Source: Massilia litorea (lineage in GTDB: Bacteria > Pseudomonadota > Gammaproteobacteria > Burkholderiales > Burkholderiaceae_D). From it: DNA of 64,000 nucleotides. This document shows, one piece after another, positions 37,993 to 47,186 of this stretch. Position 1 is the stretch's first letter. Each line of letters starts with the position of its first letter. The notes under the pieces are model-generated. The model saw only the letters and a program-made list of their open reading frames with translations. It was not told the DNA's origin and made no database searches. Location of the stretch: contig NZ_CP062941.1 in NCBI RefSeq assembly GCF_015101885.1, positions 3,100,001 to 3,164,000 on the forward strand. The letters run 5' to 3'. The position numbers and the translations under genes were made by a program.

Positions 37993-38931
37993 ATGAGCAA
38001 ATTCGCATTCCTGTTCACCGGCCAGGGCGCGCAAGCGGTCGGCATGCTGAACGGCTTCGCCGGTAACGCCGTGGTGGAGCAGACCGTCGCCGAGGCATCC
38101 GATGCCCTCGGCCTGGACATCGGCAAGCTGATCGCCGAAGGCCCGAAGGAAGACCTCGACCTCACCACCAACACCCAGCCGGTCATGCTGACCGCCGCCG
38201 TGGCCGTGTACCGCGCCTGGATCGCGGCCGGTGGTCCCGTGCCCGCCATCGTGGCCGGCCACAGCCTCGGCGAATACTCGGCCCTGGTAGCCGCCGGCGT
38301 GATCGATTTCAAGGACGCGGTGCCGCTGGTGCGCTTCCGTGCCCAGTCGATGCAGGAAGCGGTGCCGGTCGGGCAGGGCGGCATGGCCGTCGTGCTCGGC
38401 CTGTCCGCTGACGACGTGCGCGCCGTCTGTGCCGAGGCAGCCCAGGGCGACGTGGTCGAAGCCGTGAATTTCAACGAGCCGACCCAGATCGTGATCGCCG
38501 GCCACGCCGCCGCGATCGACCGCGCCTGCGAGATCGCCAAGGCGAAGGGCGCCAAGCGCGCCATGAAGCTGGCAGTCTCGGCGCCGTTCCACTCCTCGCT
38601 GCTGAAGCCTGCTTCGGACCGCCTGCGCGAGTACATGGAAAAACTGAGTTTCAATGCGCCGCGTATCGATTTGATCAACAACGTCGACGTGGCTATCCTG
38701 AAAGACCCGGAGGCGATCAAGGATGCCCTGGTGCGCCAGGCAGCCGGCCCGGTGCGCTGGGTCGAGACCATGGAGAAAATGGCGGCCGAGGGAGTCACGC
38801 AAGTCATCGAATGCGCCCCGAGCAAGACCCTGATCGGCATGGCGAAACGCATCGATCCGGTGCTCGTCGGCGAAGCCCTGACGGACCAGGCCGCGCTCGA
38901 GCGCGTGCTGGCAGCCGTCAAGGGCGCCTGA
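37993..38931 (+). CDS. fabD: malonyl-CoA:ACP transacylase
   Basis: FabD loads malonate from CoA onto ACP. The 312-residue protein shows the N-terminal FLFTGQGAQAVGML, the nucleophile motif VAGHSLGEYSALVAAG (Ser of GHSLG) and the catalytic histidine in LAVSAPFHSSLL. It follows fabH by 33 bases with an AGGAA-type ribosome site. Confidence 0.97.
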   Translation: MSKFAFLFTGQGAQAVGMLNGFAGNAVVEQTVAEASDALGLDIGKLIAEGPKEDLDLTTNTQPVMLTAAVAVYRAWIAAGGPVPAIVAGHSLGEYSALVAAGVIDFKDAVPLVRFRAQSMQEAVPVGQGGMAVVLGLSADDVRAVCAEAAQGDVVEAVNFNEPTQIVIAGHAAAIDRACEIAKAKGAKRAMKLAVSAPFHSSLLKPASDRLREYMEKLSFNAPRIDLINNVDVAILKDPEAIKDALVRQAAGPVRWVETMEKMAAEGVTQVIECAPSKTLIGMAKRIDPVLVGEALTDQAALERVLAAVKGA

Positions 38932-38962
38932 GCGTCAACATCGTTTCAAGTAAAGGAACAGA

Positions 38963-39700
38963 ATGAATCTGGAGAACCAAGTCGCTCTCGTCACCGGTGC
39001 CTCGCGCGGCATCGGCAAAGCCATCGCTCTCGAACTGGCCCGTCAAGGCGCAAAAGTCGTCGGCACCGCTACCAGCGAATCCGGCGCGGCGGCCATCACC
39101 GAATACCTGGCCGAGTTCGGAGGCAAGGGTCTCGTGCTCGACGTCACCGACGCAGCGCGCTGCACCGCCGTCATCGACGAGGTGCAGAAGGGCTTCGGCA
39201 GCCTGTCCATCCTCGTCAACAATGCCGGCATTACCCAGGACAACCTGGCCATGCGCATGAAGGACGAGGAATGGGACAGCGTCATCGCGACCAACCTCAC
39301 CGCCGTCGGCCGCCTCTCGCGCGCCGTGCTGCGCGGCATGATGAAGGCCAAGCAAGGCCGCATCATCAACATCACCTCGGTCGTCGGTTCGTCCGGCAAC
39401 CCGGGCCAGATGAACTACGCCGCCGCCAAGGCCGGCGTGGCCGGCATGACGCGCGCACTGGCACGCGAAATCGGCAGCCGCAACATCACCGTCAATTGCG
39501 TCGCGCCGGGCTTCATCGATACCGACATGACCAAGGGTCTGGGCGAAGGCCAGCACGAAGCGCTGCTCACGCAAATCCCGCTGGGCCGTCTCGGCCAGCC
39601 GGAAGACATCGCCCATGCGGTGGCTTTCCTGGCCGGTCCGACCGCGGCTTATGTCACCGGTACCACGCTGCACGTGAATGGCGGCATGTACATGAATTGA
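38963..39700 (+). CDS. fabG: 3-oxoacyl-ACP reductase
   Basis: A short-chain dehydrogenase that reduces the beta-keto group of growing acyl-ACP chains with NADPH. The 245-residue protein has the cofactor motif TGASRGIGKAIAL, NNAGITQDN, and the Ser-Tyr-Lys catalytic set (ITSVVGSSGNPGQ, MNYAAAKAGV). A GGAACAG site precedes the ATG. The position between fabD and acpP is standard. Confidence 0.97.
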   Translation: MNLENQVALVTGASRGIGKAIALELARQGAKVVGTATSESGAAAITEYLAEFGGKGLVLDVTDAARCTAVIDEVQKGFGSLSILVNNAGITQDNLAMRMKDEEWDSVIATNLTAVGRLSRAVLRGMMKAKQGRIINITSVVGSSGNPGQMNYAAAKAGVAGMTRALAREIGSRNITVNCVAPGFIDTDMTKGLGEGQHEALLTQIPLGRLGQPEDIAHAVAFLAGPTAAYVTGTTLHVNGGMYMN

Positions 39701-39881
39701 CTGAAAGTCTGCCGGCACGGGGCGTACGATTGAATTTCGCCCCATTTACATCACGGCAGAATCTCATCTTTTAGCAGGAGTTTCGGCTGAATTAGCGTCA
39801 GACGCCGAAAATAGTTTTTCAGCGCGCAAACCTGATAAAATGCGCGCACTTTCCGCAACACATACCTAATGGAGCCATAAC

Positions 39882-40121
39882 ATGTCGGATATCGAACAAC
39901 GCGTTAAAAAAATCGTCGCTGAGCAACTGGGTGTTGCAGAAGCCGACATCAAAATCGAGTCCTCGTTCGTTGACGATCTCGGCGCCGATTCCCTGGACAC
40001 CGTTGAGCTGGTGATGGCCCTGGAAGACGAGTTCGAAATGGAAATCCCTGACGAGCAGGCTGAGAAAATCACCACCGTCAAGCAGGCGATCGACTACGCG
40101 ACCGCGCACGTTAAGGCCTAA
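39882..40121 (+). CDS. acpP: acyl carrier protein
   Basis: A 79-residue acidic carrier of fatty-acid intermediates. The phosphopantetheine serine is Ser37 in [18 protein letters not shown]. The 181-base gap after fabG, ending in an AT-richer stretch with GATAAAAT around 39834-39841, probably carries an extra promoter to allow the high expression ACP needs. Confidence 0.98.
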   Translation: MSDIEQRVKKIVAEQLGVAEADIKIESSFVDDLGADSLDTVELVMALEDEFEMEIPDEQAEKITTVKQAIDYATAHVKA

Positions 40122-40157
40122 GCGGGCCTAAGCTGTTTTAGTTTTCGGGAGAATCGC

Positions 40158-41405
40158 TTGAGCCGTTCACGCAACCGCCGCGTTGTCATTACCGGCCTGG
40201 GCTGCGTTTCACCTATCGGCAATAACATTGCCGATGCGTGGAGCGCAGCGCTGGCTGGCAAGTCGGGCATTGCCAACATCACCAGGTTCGATGCAACGCC
40301 GTTTTCGACCCGCTTTGCCGGCGAAGTCAAAGGCTTCAATATCGAGGATGTCATCCCCGCCAAGGAAGCCCGCAACATGGATACGTTTATCCATTTCGGC
40401 ATGGCAGCGGGTATCGAGGCGCTGCAGGATTCCGGGATTGAAGTCACCGAAGAGAATGCAGACCGTATCGGCGTGATCGTCGGTTCGGGCATCGGCGGCT
40501 TGCCGCGCATCGAAGAGCAGAAGGACGAATACGACAAGCGCGGCCCGCGCCGCATTTCGCCGTTCTTCGTGCCTGCTTCGATCATCAACATGATCTCGGG
40601 CGACCTCTCGATCAAATTCGGGTTGCGCGGTCCGAACCTGGCCATCGTCACGGCCTGCACCACCGGCCTGCATTGCATCGGCGCGGCCGGCCGCCTGATC
40701 GAATACGGCGACGCCGACGTGATGATCGCCGGCGGTGCCGAGTCGACCATCTCGCCGCTGGGCCTGGGCGGTTTCGCCTCGGCACGCGCGCTGTCCTCGC
40801 GCAACGAGGATCCGGCCACCGCTTCGCGTCCCTGGGACCGCGACCGCGACGGCTTCGTGCTGGGCGAGGGCGCCGGTGTCATGGTGCTGGAAGAGTACGA
40901 ACATGCGAAGGCACGCGGCGCGAAGATCTACGCCGAGCTGCTGGGCTTTGGCATGAGCGCGGACGCCCACCACATCACGGCGCCGATGGAAGACGGCAGC
41001 GGCGCAAGCCGGTGCATGGTCTCCGCCATGGCCAATGCCGGCATCAATGCCGACCAGGTGCACTACGTCAATGCGCATGGCACCTCGACGCCGCTGGGCG
41101 ACCTGGCTGAAGTGCAGGGGATCAAGCGTACCTTCGGCGACCATGCCCACAAGCTGGTGGTCAACTCGACCAAGTCGATGACCGGCCACCTGCTGGGCGG
41201 CGCTGGCGGCCTCGAGTCGGTGTTCACGGTGCTGGCGATCCACAACCAGGTCTCGCCGCCGACGATCAACCTGTTCAACCAGGATCCGGCCTGCGATCTC
41301 GACTTCGTGGCGAACACCGCCCGCGACATGCAGATCGACTATGCCGTGAAGAACTCGTTCGGCTTCGGCGGTACCAACGGTACCCTCGTCTTCGCCAAGG
41401 TCTGA
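40158..41405 (+). CDS. fabF: beta-ketoacyl-ACP synthase II
   Basis: FabF extends acyl-ACP chains. The 415-residue protein has the thiolase-fold triad: Cys in [12 protein letters not shown], His in [12 protein letters not shown] and His in [14 protein letters not shown]. The start is TTG at 40158 ([15 protein letters not shown]), supported by GGGAGA seven bases upstream and by the lack of a closer ATG. It ends the fab cluster at a clear terminator. Confidence 0.97.
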   Translation: MSRSRNRRVVITGLGCVSPIGNNIADAWSAALAGKSGIANITRFDATPFSTRFAGEVKGFNIEDVIPAKEARNMDTFIHFGMAAGIEALQDSGIEVTEENADRIGVIVGSGIGGLPRIEEQKDEYDKRGPRRISPFFVPASIINMISGDLSIKFGLRGPNLAIVTACTTGLHCIGAAGRLIEYGDADVMIAGGAESTISPLGLGGFASARALSSRNEDPATASRPWDRDRDGFVLGEGAGVMVLEEYEHAKARGAKIYAELLGFGMSADAHHITAPMEDGSGASRCMVSAMANAGINADQVHYVNAHGTSTPLGDLAEVQGIKRTFGDHAHKLVVNSTKSMTGHLLGGAGGLESVFTVLAIHNQVSPPTINLFNQDPACDLDFVANTARDMQIDYAVKNSFGFGGTNGTLVFAKV

Positions 41406-41429
41406 AGTTCGAGCATGTGAACAAGACAG

Positions 41430-41462
41430 ATCGACACCCGAGTGGTGTCGATTTGTTTTTTT
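41430..41462 (+). terminator. rho-independent terminator of the fab operon
   Basis: The 9-bp stem ATCGACACC/GGTGTCGAT (41430-41438 with 41444-41452) around CGAGT is followed by TTGTTTTTTT. Confidence 0.9.
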
Positions 41463-41571
41463 GCAGCTTATGTCTGAACCTGCTGCGCCCGGTCCTGTCT
41501 AAGGTATTGGACGCCTGACCCTGCCGCACCCCGCGCGCGGCAGGCGTTCCGTTTCACTTTCCCTTCATATC

Positions 41572-42060
41572 GTGTCCCTTGCCGTGTCCGCACGTGTTGC
41601 GCCGTCACGCCGTTTGCGCGCAGGCCTCCTGCTGTTCGCGCTGGCGCAGCTATGCGCCGCCACTCTCGTCGGCATGGTGTTGCCGGGCCGCTTAGCCGGC
41701 GCCCCTTTTTGCGTCGCTTTTTTCCTGCTTGCAGCGCTCAGTTTGCTGCACCGATGGGCGAGCACGACAAAGACGCACCGGATTGATGTATCTGGAACCG
41801 GCACCATCCGCCTGACGGTACAACAGGAGATGGGAGCCGAACCGCCGGCCTCCGACGGACGGGTGGTCACACTGTTGCCCGCAAGCCTGGTCTGGCCTTC
41901 GATGCTGCTGCTGCATCTGGCCGACGAGGCCGGTACCAGGCACCTCGTCCCGGTGCTGCGCGACAGCCTGCCGCCATCCGACTACCGGGCGCTACGCGTG
42001 GTGATCGGCACGCTGGGCAGGCACCCCGGGCGAGCGGCAACGACATCCGAAATACTTTGA
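41572..42060 (+). CDS. hypothetical membrane protein, YgfX-like
   Basis: A 162-residue protein beginning at GTG 41572. Two hydrophobic helices near the N-terminus (LLLFALAQLCAATLVGMVLPG and FCVAFFLLAALSLL) are followed by a soluble domain with W-P-S-M-L-L-L-H-L and a C-terminal PVLRDSLPPSDYRALRVVI. This plan, two helices and then a small beta domain ending in R-x-S-L-x-x-x-x-Y/F-R-x-L-R, resembles the YgfX (CptA) family. The gene lies just upstream of rpoE, and the putative sigma-E promoter overlaps its last codons. Function is not established. Confidence 0.6.
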   Translation: MSLAVSARVAPSRRLRAGLLLFALAQLCAATLVGMVLPGRLAGAPFCVAFFLLAALSLLHRWASTTKTHRIDVSGTGTIRLTVQQEMGAEPPASDGRVVTLLPASLVWPSMLLLHLADEAGTRHLVPVLRDSLPPSDYRALRVVIGTLGRHPGRAATTSEIL

Positions 42061-42085
42061 ACTTATTGCAGCGGGCCAACTCTTA
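42058..42085 (+). promoter_or_regulatory. candidate sigma-E promoter upstream of rpoE
   Basis: TGAACTT (42058-42064) and TCTTA (42081-42085) are separated by 16 bases, close to the sigma-E pattern GGAACTT-N16-TCTGA. It overlaps the stop codon of the preceding gene and lies about 55 bases before rpoE, consistent with the autoregulation seen for this sigma factor in other bacteria. Confidence 0.5.
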
Positions 42086-42140
42086 GACAGGGAGGAGATA
42101 CGATTCTCCCGTCGGCGCAGGCCCCAACGGGACACGGTCA

Positions 42141-42743
42141 GTGACGACAGAACGCGAGGGTGATCAACTGCTGGTCGAACGCGTCCAGGCCGGCGACAGG
42201 CAGGCGTTCGACTTGCTGGTGGCGAAGTATCAGCGTAGGCTGATGCGGCTGGTGTCGCGCCTCGTGCACGACCCTGCCGAAGCCGAGGACGTGGTGCAGG
42301 AAACCTTCATCAAGGCCTTTCGCGCCTTGCGCCATTTCCGCGGCGAGTCCGCGTTTTATACCTGGCTGTATCGGATCGGCATCAACACGGCAAAGAATTA
42401 TCTCGTCACACAGGGCCGGCGCGCACCGACCTCGACCGAGGCAGATACGGAACGCGCTGAAGCGTTTGACGATGCGGATAGCTTGCGAGACATTAATACA
42501 CCGGAATCAGTGTTAGCGAGTAAGCAGATCGCCTACACGGTCAATGCGGCAATGGAAGCGCTCCCGCTGGAACTGCGGACAGCAATTGTCTTGCGCGAAA
42601 TTGAGGGTTTGAGCTACGAAGAAATCTCCGAAGTGATGGCGTGTCCAATTGGAACCGTGCGCAGCAGGATTTTTCGCGCGCGCGAAGTCATCGCCGAAAA
42701 ATTGAAGCCTTTGCTCGATTTTCCGGCTGACAAACGTCGGTAG
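42141..42743 (+). CDS. rpoE: RNA polymerase sigma factor RpoE (ECF)
   Basis: An extracytoplasmic-function sigma factor for envelope stress. The 200-residue protein has region 2 (RQAFDLLVAKYQRRLMRLV, DVVQETFIKAFRAL, FYTWLYRIGINTAKNYL) and region 4 (ALPLELRTAIVLREIEGLSYEEISEVMACPIGTVRSRIFRAR). The start is GTG at 42141. A stronger GGAGGAG box lies 40 bases further upstream without a suitable start codon near it. It is followed by an anti-sigma-type gene and degP, as expected. Confidence 0.95.
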   Translation: MTTEREGDQLLVERVQAGDRQAFDLLVAKYQRRLMRLVSRLVHDPAEAEDVVQETFIKAFRALRHFRGESAFYTWLYRIGINTAKNYLVTQGRRAPTSTEADTERAEAFDDADSLRDINTPESVLASKQIAYTVNAAMEALPLELRTAIVLREIEGLSYEEISEVMACPIGTVRSRIFRAREVIAEKLKPLLDFPADKRR

Positions 42744-42849
42744 CTAGCGTTATCGCAACAACAAGGAGGGCGGAAGGTCAAAGCAGATGGATCGCTCGCC
42801 TCCCTGAAAACTGGACCACTTTTTGGATCAACAGCTACTGGAACGACCG

Positions 42850-43149
42850 ATGGACACGAACAAAAAAAACCGCGAACGTATCTCCGCCCTGAGCGACGAT
42901 GCATTGCCGAAAGACGACCACGAACTGGCCTGCGCAGCCCTGCGCACGGCCGATGGAATGGCAGCGTGGGAAGTGTATCACCTGATCGGCGATGTGCTGC
43001 GCACGGGAGAGCCTGCCGATCTCTCGCCCGGCTTCGCGGCACGCCTCAGCGCGCGCCTGGCGGCCGAGCCGCTGCATCCGCGCCGCCCCCTCGTCGAGGC
43101 CGAGCTCGCCAAGCCTGGCGTGCTGGCGGCCTCCACACCCTCGTCCTGA
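42850..43149 (+). CDS. short RseA-like anti-sigma factor (N-terminal domain only)
   Basis: A 99-residue protein matching the N-terminal sigma-binding domain of RseA: RERISALSDDALPKDDHELACAAL, then WEVYHLIGDVLRTG, and a final SPGFAARLSARLAAEP. In normal RseA a transmembrane helix and a periplasmic domain follow; here translation stops 26 codons after that block. The next 165 bases contain no long frame in phase, though another phase reads an Ala-rich stretch (PASAASRPAIVATIAA) that could be leftover membrane-helix coding. rseB, normally next, is absent. It may be a truncated anti-sigma gene or a soluble variant. Confidence 0.72.
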   Translation: MDTNKKNRERISALSDDALPKDDHELACAALRTADGMAAWEVYHLIGDVLRTGEPADLSPGFAARLSARLAAEPLHPRRPLVEAELAKPGVLAASTPSS

Positions 43150-43315
43150 TACCTGCCTCTGCGGCAAGCCGGCCGGCGATCGTCGCCACGATCGCTGCGC
43201 GGTCCTCGCCTCCTTTTCCGCGGCTGCGCCGCGCACCCGTCCGCCGGATGCGCGACAAGACGGTGGTTTTTGGCTTACCATAACGTCAATTCCCCCGTCC
43301 TCAACCGTGACTTCC

Positions 43316-44770
43316 ATGACAAGCAAAAAAATTGCCAACGTAGTCGTGTCGGCCCTGCTGTTGGCGTGCGCCGGCTTTTCCGTTTCCACTGCCGCTAGCG
43401 CCGCCGCTCCCGTGCCGGTCCCGGTGGTGACGGGCCTGCCCGACTTTTCCGACCTGATCGACAAGGCAGGTCCCGCGGTCGTGAACATCCGCACCACCGA
43501 GCGTGTACGGATGGGGCAGGGCGGACCGGGCGAAGAGGAAATGCAGGAATTCCTGCGCCGCTTCTTCGGCCAGCCGATTCCGCGCCGCCGCTCCCCCCAG
43601 CAGCAGCCGCAGCAGGAAGAAGAAGTGCAGCGCGGCGTCGGCTCCGGCTTCATTATTTCCGACGACGGCTATGTGCTGACCAATGCCCACGTGGTCGAGG
43701 GTGCCGACGAAGTGACCGTCACGCTGACCGACCGCCGCGAATTCAAGGCCAAGGTGCTGGGCTCGGACAAGCGCTCCGACGTCGCCCTGCTGAAGGTCAG
43801 TGCGACCAATCTGCCTTACCTGCGCACCGGCGACTCGAGCAAGATCCGGGTCGGCGAGTGGGTGATCGCCATCGGTTCGCCATTCAATCTCGATAACACG
43901 GTGACAGCCGGCATCATCTCGGCCAAGTCGCGCGACACCGGCGAATACCTGCCGCTCATTCAAAGCGACGTCGCCGTCAATCCCGGCAATTCGGGCGGCC
44001 CCTTGATCAACATGCGCGGCGAAGTTATCGGCATCAACTCGCAGATCGCCACGCTTTCCGGCGCCTACAACGGCATTTCCTTCGCCGTGCCGATCGACGA
44101 GGTCATGCGCGTGGCCGAGCAGCTCAAGAAGACCGGCACCGTCACCCGTGGCCGCCTGGGCGTGCAGATCAGCGAAGTCACGCGCGACGTCGCCGAGTCG
44201 CTGGGCCTGGGCAAGGCGCGCGGGGCCGAAGTGTCGATGGTCGAAGCGGGCGGCCCGGCCGAAAAGGGCGGCATCAAGGTCGGCGACATCATCCTGAAGT
44301 TCAACGGCCAGGCGATCGAGACCACGCGCGACCTGCCGCGCCTGGTCGGCGCGACCAAGGTCGGCGCGCGCGCGACGGTCACCGTCTGGCGGCGCGGCCA
44401 GCAGATCGATGTGCCGGTGACGATCGTCGCGCTGGAAGACGAAAAGGCGGTCGCCCCCAAGCCGCAACCGAACAAGCCGGCGCCGGGCGCAGCGCCGAAT
44501 GCGCTCGGCCTGCATGTGTCGAACCTGAATGCCGAACAGCGCCGCGGCCTGCGCCTCGAGGGCGGCGTCGTGGTCGACAGCGCCGAGGGCAGGGCGGCCG
44601 CGGCGGGCGTGCGCGAGGGCGACCTGATCCTGCAGATGAACAATGTCGAGATCAAGGACGCGGCCCAGTTCAACGCGCTGGCCGGCAAGCTCGATCCGAA
44701 GAAGAGCGTGGCGGTGCTGGTGCGGCGCGAGAACGTGACGCAATACCTCGTCATCAAGCCGGTCAAGTGA
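43316..44770 (+). CDS. degP: DegP/MucD-type periplasmic serine protease
   Basis: An HtrA-family protease and chaperone that degrades misfolded envelope proteins. The 484-residue protein has an export signal (residues 1-30, ending AASAAAP), the trypsin-like domain with His in LTNAHVVEG, Asp in SDVALLKV and Ser in NPGNSGGPL, and two PDZ domains (RGRLGVQISEV and LGLHVSNLN onwards). A Pro/Gln-rich insert lies near residue 85-105. The ATG at 43316 gives the signal peptide, and earlier frame starts do not. It belongs to the rpoE regulon in related bacteria. Confidence 0.95.
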   Translation: MTSKKIANVVVSALLLACAGFSVSTAASAAAPVPVPVVTGLPDFSDLIDKAGPAVVNIRTTERVRMGQGGPGEEEMQEFLRRFFGQPIPRRRSPQQQPQQEEEVQRGVGSGFIISDDGYVLTNAHVVEGADEVTVTLTDRREFKAKVLGSDKRSDVALLKVSATNLPYLRTGDSSKIRVGEWVIAIGSPFNLDNTVTAGIISAKSRDTGEYLPLIQSDVAVNPGNSGGPLINMRGEVIGINSQIATLSGAYNGISFAVPIDEVMRVAEQLKKTGTVTRGRLGVQISEVTRDVAESLGLGKARGAEVSMVEAGGPAEKGGIKVGDIILKFNGQAIETTRDLPRLVGATKVGARATVTVWRRGQQIDVPVTIVALEDEKAVAPKPQPNKPAPGAAPNALGLHVSNLNAEQRRGLRLEGGVVVDSAEGRAAAAGVREGDLILQMNNVEIKDAAQFNALAGKLDPKKSVAVLVRRENVTQYLVIKPVK

Positions 44771-45030
44771 TGCGCTTTACTCTCTATTCGCGCAGCTACT
44801 GCCATCTTTGCGAGGATATGCTGAACGCCCTGCAGGCCATGGCGCCGGCGGGGCAGGCCTTCGAGGTCGACGTCATCGATGTCGATGCCGACCCGGCGCT
44901 GGTGGAGCGTTTCGACGAGCTGGTGCCGGTGCTGTATGGGCGGCTCGATGAGCCTGAGCTGTGTCACTATTTTCTCGATGCCGAGGCGGTACGGCGCTAT
45001 CTCGACCGCGAGCTGGTGCGGGCTTCGTAG
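44770..45030 (+). CDS. glutaredoxin-family protein
   Basis: An 86-residue thioredoxin-fold protein with an N-terminal redox motif YCHLCEDM (CxxC) after strand FTLYSRS, matching the DUF836/glutaredoxin-like family. The conserved LVPVLYG (cis-proline) is present. The ATG overlaps the degP stop (TGATG). Its own stop TAG is formed by the first bases of an inverted-repeat element, so the natural C-terminus may have been altered by that insertion. The gene is normally found between degP and lepA in related genomes. Confidence 0.85.
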   Translation: MRFTLYSRSYCHLCEDMLNALQAMAPAGQAFEVDVIDVDADPALVERFDELVPVLYGRLDEPELCHYFLDAEAVRRYLDRELVRAS

Positions 45031-45132
45031 GGTGGGCTCCGCCCACGCGGAACACGGCATGCAAACCGCACCGTTTCCCGCAAGCTGGGGCGGTATGCAC
45101 GAGTTCGACCGCGTGGGCAGAGCCCACCCTGC
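45027..45132. repeat. inverted-repeat element, copy B
   Basis: A 106-bp element related to the one at 27023. It begins GTAGGGTGGGCTCCGCCCAC and ends in the reverse complement form GTGGGCAGAGCCCACCCTGC. The right flank continues GGTGC, as at copy A. It lies directly on the end of the glutaredoxin-like gene. The internal 45 bases are not related to copy A in any way I can show. Confidence 0.78.
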
Positions 45133-45268
45133 GGTGCGCCGACCTTACTGGTCACAAAGACTCCCCAGCAGCCCTCCCACAGAAACCGGGCTTTCTACCC
45201 TGAAATCCGGTAAAATGCCTGGCTTGGAAAAGCTTTTGTCCCTCGCACACAGGCTTACACGTTGAGAT

Positions 45269-45315
45269 AAGGCGCTCGCCTGGGGAGAACCAGCCCCACA
45301 CGAAGCGCCTTTTTC
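45269..45315 (+). terminator. branched hairpin terminator before lepA
   Basis: The outer stem AAGGCGCT/AGCGCCTT encloses an inner hairpin TGGGG/CCCCA and is followed by TTTTC. It probably separates the degP unit from lepA. It could also act as an attenuator of lepA. Confidence 0.6.
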
Positions 45316-45392
45316 GTATTGCGCCGGCAGTTCGCGGCGCCGCCCGGCAGCCTGTCGGCGGCTTCGCCCCTTTTTGGTTTTGAGCTTTGTTA

Positions 45393-47186
45393 ATGAACAA
45401 CATACGTAACTTCTCCATCATCGCCCACATCGACCACGGCAAATCGACCCTGGCCGACCGCATCATCCAGCTGTGCGGCGGCCTGTCGGACCGCGAAATG
45501 GACGCGCAGGTGCTCGACTCGATGGACCTGGAGCGCGAGCGCGGCATTACCATCAAGGCGCAGACCGCTGCCCTGCAATACAAGGCGCGCGACGGCCAGG
45601 TCTACAACCTGAACCTGATCGATACCCCGGGCCACGTCGACTTCAGCTATGAAGTCTCGCGCTCGCTGTCCGCCTGCGAAGGCGCGCTGCTCGTCGTCGA
45701 CGCTTCGCAAGGCGTGGAAGCGCAGACGGTCGCCAACTGCTACACCGCACTGGACCTCGGCGTGGAAGTCGTGCCGATCCTGAACAAGATCGACCTGCCG
45801 CACGCCGATCCCGAGAACGCCAAGAAGGAAATCGAGGACGTGATCGGCATCGACGCGTCCGACGCGACCGTGTGCTCGGCCAAGACCGGCCTCGGCGTGG
45901 AAGACGTGCTGGAAACCCTGATCGCGAAAGTCCCGCCGCCGAAGGGCGACCCGGACGCACCGCTGCAGGCCCTGATCGTCGACTCCTGGTACGACCCCTA
46001 CGTCGGCGTCGTGATGCTGGTGCGCGTCGTCAACGGCACCCTGCGTCCGAAGGACAAGATCCTCCTGATGGCGACCGAGTCGGTGAACCTGGTCGAGAAC
46101 ATCGGCGTCTTCACGCCGCGCTCGGTCTCGCTGCCGGAACTGAAAGCGGGCCAGGTCGGCTTCATCATCGCCGGCATCAAGGAACTGACCGCCGCCAAAG
46201 TGGGCGACACCGTGACCCTGGCGAACCGTCCGGCCTCAAGCCCGCTGCCGGGCTTCAAGGAAGTGCAACCGCAGGTCTTCGCCGGCCTGTTCCCGGTGGA
46301 AGCGAACCAGTACGACGCGCTGCGCGACTCGCTGGAAAAGCTGAAGCTGAACGACGCCGCGCTGATGTACGAGCCGGAAGTGTCGCAGGCGCTGGGCTTC
46401 GGCTTCCGCTGCGGCTTCCTGGGCCTGCTGCACATGGAAATCGTGCAGGAACGCCTCGAGCGCGAATTCGACATGGACCTGATCACGACGGCCCCGACCG
46501 TGGTCTACGAGGTCGAGATGCGCGACGGAACGGTTATTCGCGTCGACAACCCGTCGAAGATGCCGGAACCATCGAAGATCAACGAAGTGCGCGAGCCGAT
46601 CGTCGACGTCAACCTTTACATGCCGCAGGAATATGTCGGCTCGGTGATGACGCTCTGTAACGGCAAGCGCGGCATCCAGATGGACATGGCCTACCACGGC
46701 CGCCAGGTGAAACTGCACTACGAAATCCCGATGGCGGAAATCGTGCTCGACTTCTTCGACCGCCTGAAGTCGACCTCGCGCGGCTATGCCTCGATGGACT
46801 ACGAGTTCAAGGAATACCGCTCGGCCGACGTGGTGAAGGTCGACATGCTGATCAACAGCGAAAAGGTCGATGCGCTGGCGATCATCGTGCACCGCGCCAA
46901 CGCGCCGTACCGCGGGCGTCAGGTAGCAGCGAAAATGCGCGAACTGATCCCGCGCCAGATGTTCGACGTGGCCATCCAGGCGGCGATCGGCGCCACCATC
47001 ATCTCGCGCGAAAACGTCAAGGCGCTGCGCAAGAACGTGCTGGCGAAGTGCTACGGCGGCGACATCAGCCGCAAGAAGAAACTGCTTGAGAAACAAAAAG
47101 CCGGTAAAAAACGCATGAAACAGGTTGGTTCGGTGGAGATTCCACAGGAAGCCTTCCTCGCCATCCTTCAAGTGGAAGATAAATGA
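45393..47186 (+). CDS. lepA: elongation factor 4 (LepA)
   Basis: A ribosome-associated GTPase linked to translation initiation and back-translocation. The 597-residue protein starts [24 protein letters not shown], with the G1 P-loop, G2 RGITIK, G3 DTPGHVDF and G4 NKIDLP. The C-terminal LepA_C region ([29 protein letters not shown]) is complete. I chose the ATG at 45393. It runs into lepB with a 4-base overlap, the usual lepA-lepB pair. Confidence 0.97.
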   Translation: MNNIRNFSIIAHIDHGKSTLADRIIQLCGGLSDREMDAQVLDSMDLERERGITIKAQTAALQYKARDGQVYNLNLIDTPGHVDFSYEVSRSLSACEGALLVVDASQGVEAQTVANCYTALDLGVEVVPILNKIDLPHADPENAKKEIEDVIGIDASDATVCSAKTGLGVEDVLETLIAKVPPPKGDPDAPLQALIVDSWYDPYVGVVMLVRVVNGTLRPKDKILLMATESVNLVENIGVFTPRSVSLPELKAGQVGFIIAGIKELTAAKVGDTVTLANRPASSPLPGFKEVQPQVFAGLFPVEANQYDALRDSLEKLKLNDAALMYEPEVSQALGFGFRCGFLGLLHMEIVQERLEREFDMDLITTAPTVVYEVEMRDGTVIRVDNPSKMPEPSKINEVREPIVDVNLYMPQEYVGSVMTLCNGKRGIQMDMAYHGRQVKLHYEIPMAEIVLDFFDRLKSTSRGYASMDYEFKEYRSADVVKVDMLINSEKVDALAIIVHRANAPYRGRQVAAKMRELIPRQMFDVAIQAAIGATIISRENVKALRKNVLAKCYGGDISRKKKLLEKQKAGKKRMKQVGSVEIPQEAFLAILQVEDK

